The notes under the pieces: model-generated
The model's database searches: none
What the model was told of the DNA's origin: nothing
The model's input: the letters and a program-made list of their open reading frames with translations, nothing else
Made by a program: the position numbers and the translations under genes
Assembly (NCBI GenBank): GCA_023415825.1
Contig: JAEZJF010000026.1
Span: forward strand, 183,063 to 247,062
Length of the DNA stretch: 64,000 bases
Reading direction: 5' to 3'
Origin: Bacillota bacterium
GTDB lineage: Bacteria; Bacillota; Clostridia; DSM-8532
Shown: in pieces, positions 61,568 to 64,000 of the stretch
How the letters are laid out: each line of letters opens with the position of its first letter
Numbering within the stretch: the stretch's first letter is position 1

Positions 61568-62083
61568 TTGGAGTTATGGGATATTTATGACAAAAACAGA
61601 AACTTAACGGGTAGAACAATGGAGCGCGGAAGTGTTTTTGTTAAGGGGGATTTTCACCTTGTTGTTCATGTTTGTATCTTTAATTTAAAAAATGAAATGC
61701 TTATACAACAACGTCAGCCATGGAAATTAGTTTGGCCTAATATATGGGATATCACTGTTGGAGGAAATGCTTTATCAGGCGAAACAAGCGTGGAGGCTGC
61801 TGAAAGAGAAACCTTTGAAGAAATAGGAAATAAAATTGATTTATCGGATGAACTCCCATTTTTTACTATAAATTTTGAAGAAGGTTTTGACGACTACTAT
61901 CTTGTAGAACGAGATATTGATATTAATGACTTAACACCACAATTTGAAGAAGTAAAAACATTAAAATGGGCAAGTAAAGATGAGATTAAGCAATTAACCA
62001 AGGAAGGAAAGTTTATTGATTATTGGTTTACTGAGATTTTATTTGATATGGTAAAAAACAGAGGCGCATATAGGACAGTATAA
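61568..62083 (+). CDS. NUDIX hydrolase, IPP-isomerase-like
   Basis: The 171-residue protein has a complete Nudix box (GNALSGETSVEAAERETFEEIGNKI region, GX5EX7REUXEEXGU) and the early LWDIYDKNRNLTGRTMERG typical of isopentenyl-diphosphate-isomerase-like Nudix proteins of Firmicutes. It likely hydrolyses a nucleotide or pyrophosphate derivative. I choose TTG 61568 behind GGGGTGA; GTG 61559 is an alternative. attC-like copy C follows 77 bases after the stop. Confidence 0.88.
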   Translation: MELWDIYDKNRNLTGRTMERGSVFVKGDFHLVVHVCIFNLKNEMLIQQRQPWKLVWPNIWDITVGGNALSGETSVEAAERETFEEIGNKIDLSDELPFFTINFEEGFDDYYLVERDIDINDLTPQFEEVKTLKWASKDEIKQLTKEGKFIDYWFTEILFDMVKNRGAYRTV

Positions 62084-62160
62084 ATAATAATTGAGTCTCA
62101 TTTCATAGTGATGATTATTAAGTTTGGATAGTCGAGTTTGTGTGAGTGGACAGGCACTAC

Positions 62161-62322
62161 ACATAACATTGCTTTTACGCAAGGGGCATTCCGGAAGTGT
62201 GGTGTAAAAAGAAGTTCAGGAAGTATTCCTGCCCACACCATCTCACCGGGCGGCAAGCGCCGCTAAAGAGTAAGGCTCCGCTGGTCCGGTTCGACGGCGT
62301 CGTAAAACCGGGACGTTAGCTG
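62161..62322 (+). repeat. attC-like palindromic element, copy C
   Basis: The left arm ACATAACATTGCTTTTACG faces a right arm CGTAAAACCGGGACGTTAGC. Inner boxes TTTTACG/CGTAAAA pair exactly, but the outer boxes do not match (ATAAC against GTTAGC). In integrons the outermost right bases belong to the next cassette, so this mismatch is what recombination would give. The GC-rich core CTCACCGGGCGGCAAGCGCC is shared with copies D and E. Confidence 0.7.
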
Positions 62323-62341
62323 CAATTATTGGAGGTTACTC

Positions 62342-62953
62342 ATGATAAGATTTATATCCTCTCTGATCTTTATAATTGTATTATTAACTGGTTGTCAAAA
62401 GGAGGAAATAAAGATGGATAGTGAAATACAGAAAAATGAGTTTATGAGTCGAATAAAATATACAGAATTTACAGTAGAAGTGCTTAATGGAATACCTGAT
62501 GATAAAATCGAACAAGCAATAATTGATTATATTTTTGAGGAAGTTATTGGTGATGATTGGGAAAAAGAATATGATAAAGTAAAATCTTTATCATTAGGGT
62601 TTCAATATGTTTTTGCCACATGGACTTTGGAGGGCGAAGTCAATAATGGAGGCTTCAATCAGTATTTTAATAATTCAACGGGCCAGTTTGCTGAAGAAGC
62701 TTATAATGGTTATTTAGCCTTTGGATCTAAAGAGATGGCAGAAAACGTAAATGGTGCGGTTGAATGCCTATTCGATGAATTCGAATTATTTAAGAAAACA
62801 AAAGCTGCAGACACATTGGAAGCCTTTATGGAATCATATGAAGAATCGGAACTAGATATTTGGGATGATAAATTTTATGATTGCTCAGATGATTTAAGTA
62901 AATTAAGACTTAAATATATAAGAGAAAATATAAAAGAGTTTGTAACAAATTAG
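62342..62953 (+). CDS. DMP19/DUF4375-like lipoprotein
   Basis: The 203-residue protein has a lipobox ending at Cys18 (FIIVLLTGC). The DMP19-like domain carries the family pattern WTLEGEVNNGGFNQYFNNST near residue 100. DMP19 proteins are small acidic DNA-mimic-like proteins; an exported lipoprotein form is of unknown function. ATG 62342 has TGGAGG upstream, 20 bases after attC-like copy C. Copy D follows 11 bases after the stop. Confidence 0.82.
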   Translation: MIRFISSLIFIIVLLTGCQKEEIKMDSEIQKNEFMSRIKYTEFTVEVLNGIPDDKIEQAIIDYIFEEVIGDDWEKEYDKVKSLSLGFQYVFATWTLEGEVNNGGFNQYFNNSTGQFAEEAYNGYLAFGSKEMAENVNGAVECLFDEFELFKKTKAADTLEAFMESYEESELDIWDDKFYDCSDDLSKLRLKYIRENIKEFVTN

Positions 62954-62963
62954 CCAATAACTG

Positions 62964-63128
62964 CAGCTAACAATGCTTTTACGTTGCAGGGCATAGCACG
63001 AAGAATGCATAATAAGAAGTTCATGAGGTCATCGCTGCCCACACCGTCTCACCGGGCGGCAAGCGCCGCTAAAGGGAAGGGCTCCGCTGGTCCGGTTCGA
63101 CGGCGTCGTAAAACCGGGACGTTAGCTG
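62964..63128 (+). repeat. attC-like palindromic element, copy D
   Basis: The left arm CAGCTAACAATGCTTTTACG and right arm CGTAAAACCGGGACGTTAGC pair at outer (GCTAAC/GTTAGC) and inner (TTTTACG/CGTAAAA) boxes with 5- and 7-base unpaired spacers. The interior includes CACGAAGAATGC and CATGAGGTCATCG, shared with copy A, plus the GC-rich core. It is 165 bases long. Confidence 0.72.
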
Positions 63129-63165
63129 AAATGCGTTAATTAAAATATCAAAGGAGGAACTTTTT

Positions 63166-63717
63166 ATGGAGACTGAAATGCAGGAAACATATAAGAGAAA
63201 ACAGGATCCAGTACTTCTAGTGATAGCTATTACTCATTTTTTATTGGCTTTTTTTCTAGGTACGAATCTTTATCAAAATATTGTTTTAATTAATAATAGT
63301 AATTTACATATAATCGCTCATATTTTATATGTTATTATAGTAGCGCCTTTTATATTGTTAAATCTTACTGCAGGAATTTACCTGATACAAGGCAAACCAA
63401 TTGGTTGGTGGTCAAGTGGTATTTATTTTGTATCGGAAATTATAGTAAAGGTAGTTTTGGCATTGGGATCGTTGGCCTCAATTTTACGCCAGTATCAATT
63501 TGGTATGACAGATATTGTTGATATATTCTTAGATGATTTAAAAATATATACCTATGAAGTCATAATTATGATTATTGCATTATTTTATCTATTTCAAAGT
63601 AACAAAATAGAGTATTTTAAAATAAAGAAGTCTAGAAAGTTTTGTATCATGATCTTTGTAGTAATAGGCTTATCCTCTTTACTATTTAAATTATTATTAA
63701 GTGTATTAGATTTTTGA
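63166..63717 (+). CDS. Hypothetical membrane protein (183 aa)
   Basis: Four to five membrane helices are visible (about 16-36, 46-70, 78-102, 128-144 and 158-178). LNLTAGIYLIQGKPIGWWSSGIY lies between helices two and three. No family is recognised. AAAGGAGG precedes ATG 63166, 38 bases after attC-like copy D; copy E begins 29 bases after the stop. Confidence 0.7.
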   Translation: METEMQETYKRKQDPVLLVIAITHFLLAFFLGTNLYQNIVLINNSNLHIIAHILYVIIVAPFILLNLTAGIYLIQGKPIGWWSSGIYFVSEIIVKVVLALGSLASILRQYQFGMTDIVDIFLDDLKIYTYEVIIMIIALFYLFQSNKIEYFKIKKSRKFCIMIFVVIGLSSLLFKLLLSVLDF

Positions 63718-63745
63718 GTCCTTAGGTTGGTGGTGAAACGCACTT

Positions 63746-63883
63746 CAGCTAACACAGCTTTTACGCAAGGGGCATGCTCGCGGGAATGCGTGCCCACACC
63801 GTCTCACCGGGCGGCAAGCGCCACTAAAGGGCAGAGCTCCGCTGGTCCGGTTCGTCGGCGTCGTAAAACCGGGACGTTAGCTG
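63746..63883 (+). repeat. attC-like palindromic element, copy E
   Basis: The left arm CAGCTAACACAGCTTTTACG and the same right arm as copies C and D pair in both boxes. The interior is shorter (138 bases total), lacking the CATGAGGTCATCG part but keeping the core CTCACCGGGCGGCAAGCGCC and GGTCCGGTTCGTCGGCGTCG. Confidence 0.72.
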
Positions 63884-63942
63884 AAATCCCATGAAAAACA
63901 ATCGCGCCGTCCTGGCGCTAAGAATGTGAAAAGGAGTATTAG

Positions 63943-64000
63943 ATGGAGATCATATCTCTTAAGGAAAATCCAGTATATAAAGATCAGGCAATTAAATACT
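63943..64000 (+). CDS. Start of a probable GNAT acetyltransferase (cut by window edge)
   Basis: ATG 63943 follows AAAAGGAG and encodes MEIISLKENPVYKDQAIKY before the window ends. This N-terminus resembles a clostridial GNAT family, but only 19 codons are visible. Its position after attC-like copy E makes it the next cassette gene. Confidence 0.5.
   Translation, partial: MEIISLKENPVYKDQAIKY

Larger units (their letters stand above)
61568..64000 (+). mobile_element. Candidate gene-cassette array (no integrase in view)
   Basis: Four same-strand small genes alternate with three homologous palindromic elements (C, D and E). Each gene begins 20-60 bases after the right end of an element and ends 11-78 bases before the next. 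This unit structure of one gene plus one terminal recombination-site-like repeat is that of integron cassettes. No integrase gene or attI site is visible. The array continues past the window edge. Mobility is inferred. Confidence 0.55.

Noticed and set aside
61568..64000. The repeated elements read as a CRISPR array
   Set aside because: Copies are 138-165 bases, imperfect, palindromic and separated by whole genes, with no short regular spacers or cas genes.

Overview
The window looks like the chromosome of an endospore-forming clostridium (Firmicutes, Clostridia). The evidence is an intact spoIIAA-spoIIAB-sigF operon, the Gram-positive cluster hprK-murB-rapZ-yvcK-whiA, a tRNA-responsive T-box leader, strong AGGAGG-type ribosome binding sites, frequent TTG starts, and an anaerobe-type rubrerythrin. 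I cannot name the genus from sequence alone.

Layout. 0.1-2 kb: an ECF sigma factor with a membrane anti-sigma partner, then tRNA-Tyr with a clear promoter and terminator. 2-6.6 kb: membrane acyltransferase, YibE/F protein, rubrerythrin, FAD-dependent reductase. 6.6-12.6 kb: a five-gene minus-strand operon for lipid-linked sugar transfer (GT2 synthase, FAD amine-oxidase-like protein, GtrA flippase, two GT-C membrane glycosyltransferases). 13-21.4 kb: thrC with a structured leader, the hprK-to-whiA core cluster, and the forespore sigma operon. 21.4-25.6 kb: DUF1015 protein, a 58-codon small gene, archaeal-type aspartyl-tRNA synthetase behind a T-box whose apparent specifier is AAC (Asn), and a GNAT protein.

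25.6-39.5 kb is an AT-rich accessory island, almost all on the plus strand. It holds small unrelated single-function genes (acetyltransferases, Nif3-like, Amj flippase, DsrE-like, flavodoxin-like, isoprenylcysteine methyltransferase, M55 peptidase, glyoxalase, aminoglycoside nucleotidyltransferase-like, PhzF, LspA-like) and several frameshifted or internally deleted remnants. Two GC-rich palindromic elements lie in its left part. Three more copies lie at 62-64 kb, one after each small gene, all in the same orientation. Their terminal arms are complementary, covary between copies, and have the R-spacer-L layout of integron attC sites. I interpret these regions as gene-cassette arrays without an integrase in view; this is the most unusual feature of the window. 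The second array runs off the right edge.

39.5-43.5 kb: a methyltransferase, a two-component system with a Met-rich sensor loop, and a divergent secreted DUF2680 protein. 43.6-55.1 kb: a YesM/YesN-type two-component system and two paralogous solute-binding lipoproteins facing a transport operon with two permeases, two ATPases, a cytoplasmic type I sulfatase and an erythritol/threitol-dehydrogenase-like enzyme. This reads as regulated uptake and desulfation of an organic sulfate. The two ATPases carry complementary motif losses that would leave one consensus and one degenerate ATP site. 55.2-60.8 kb: three exported lipoproteins, one with a von Willebrand A domain. 60.8-61.6 kb is non-coding, followed by the second cassette array.
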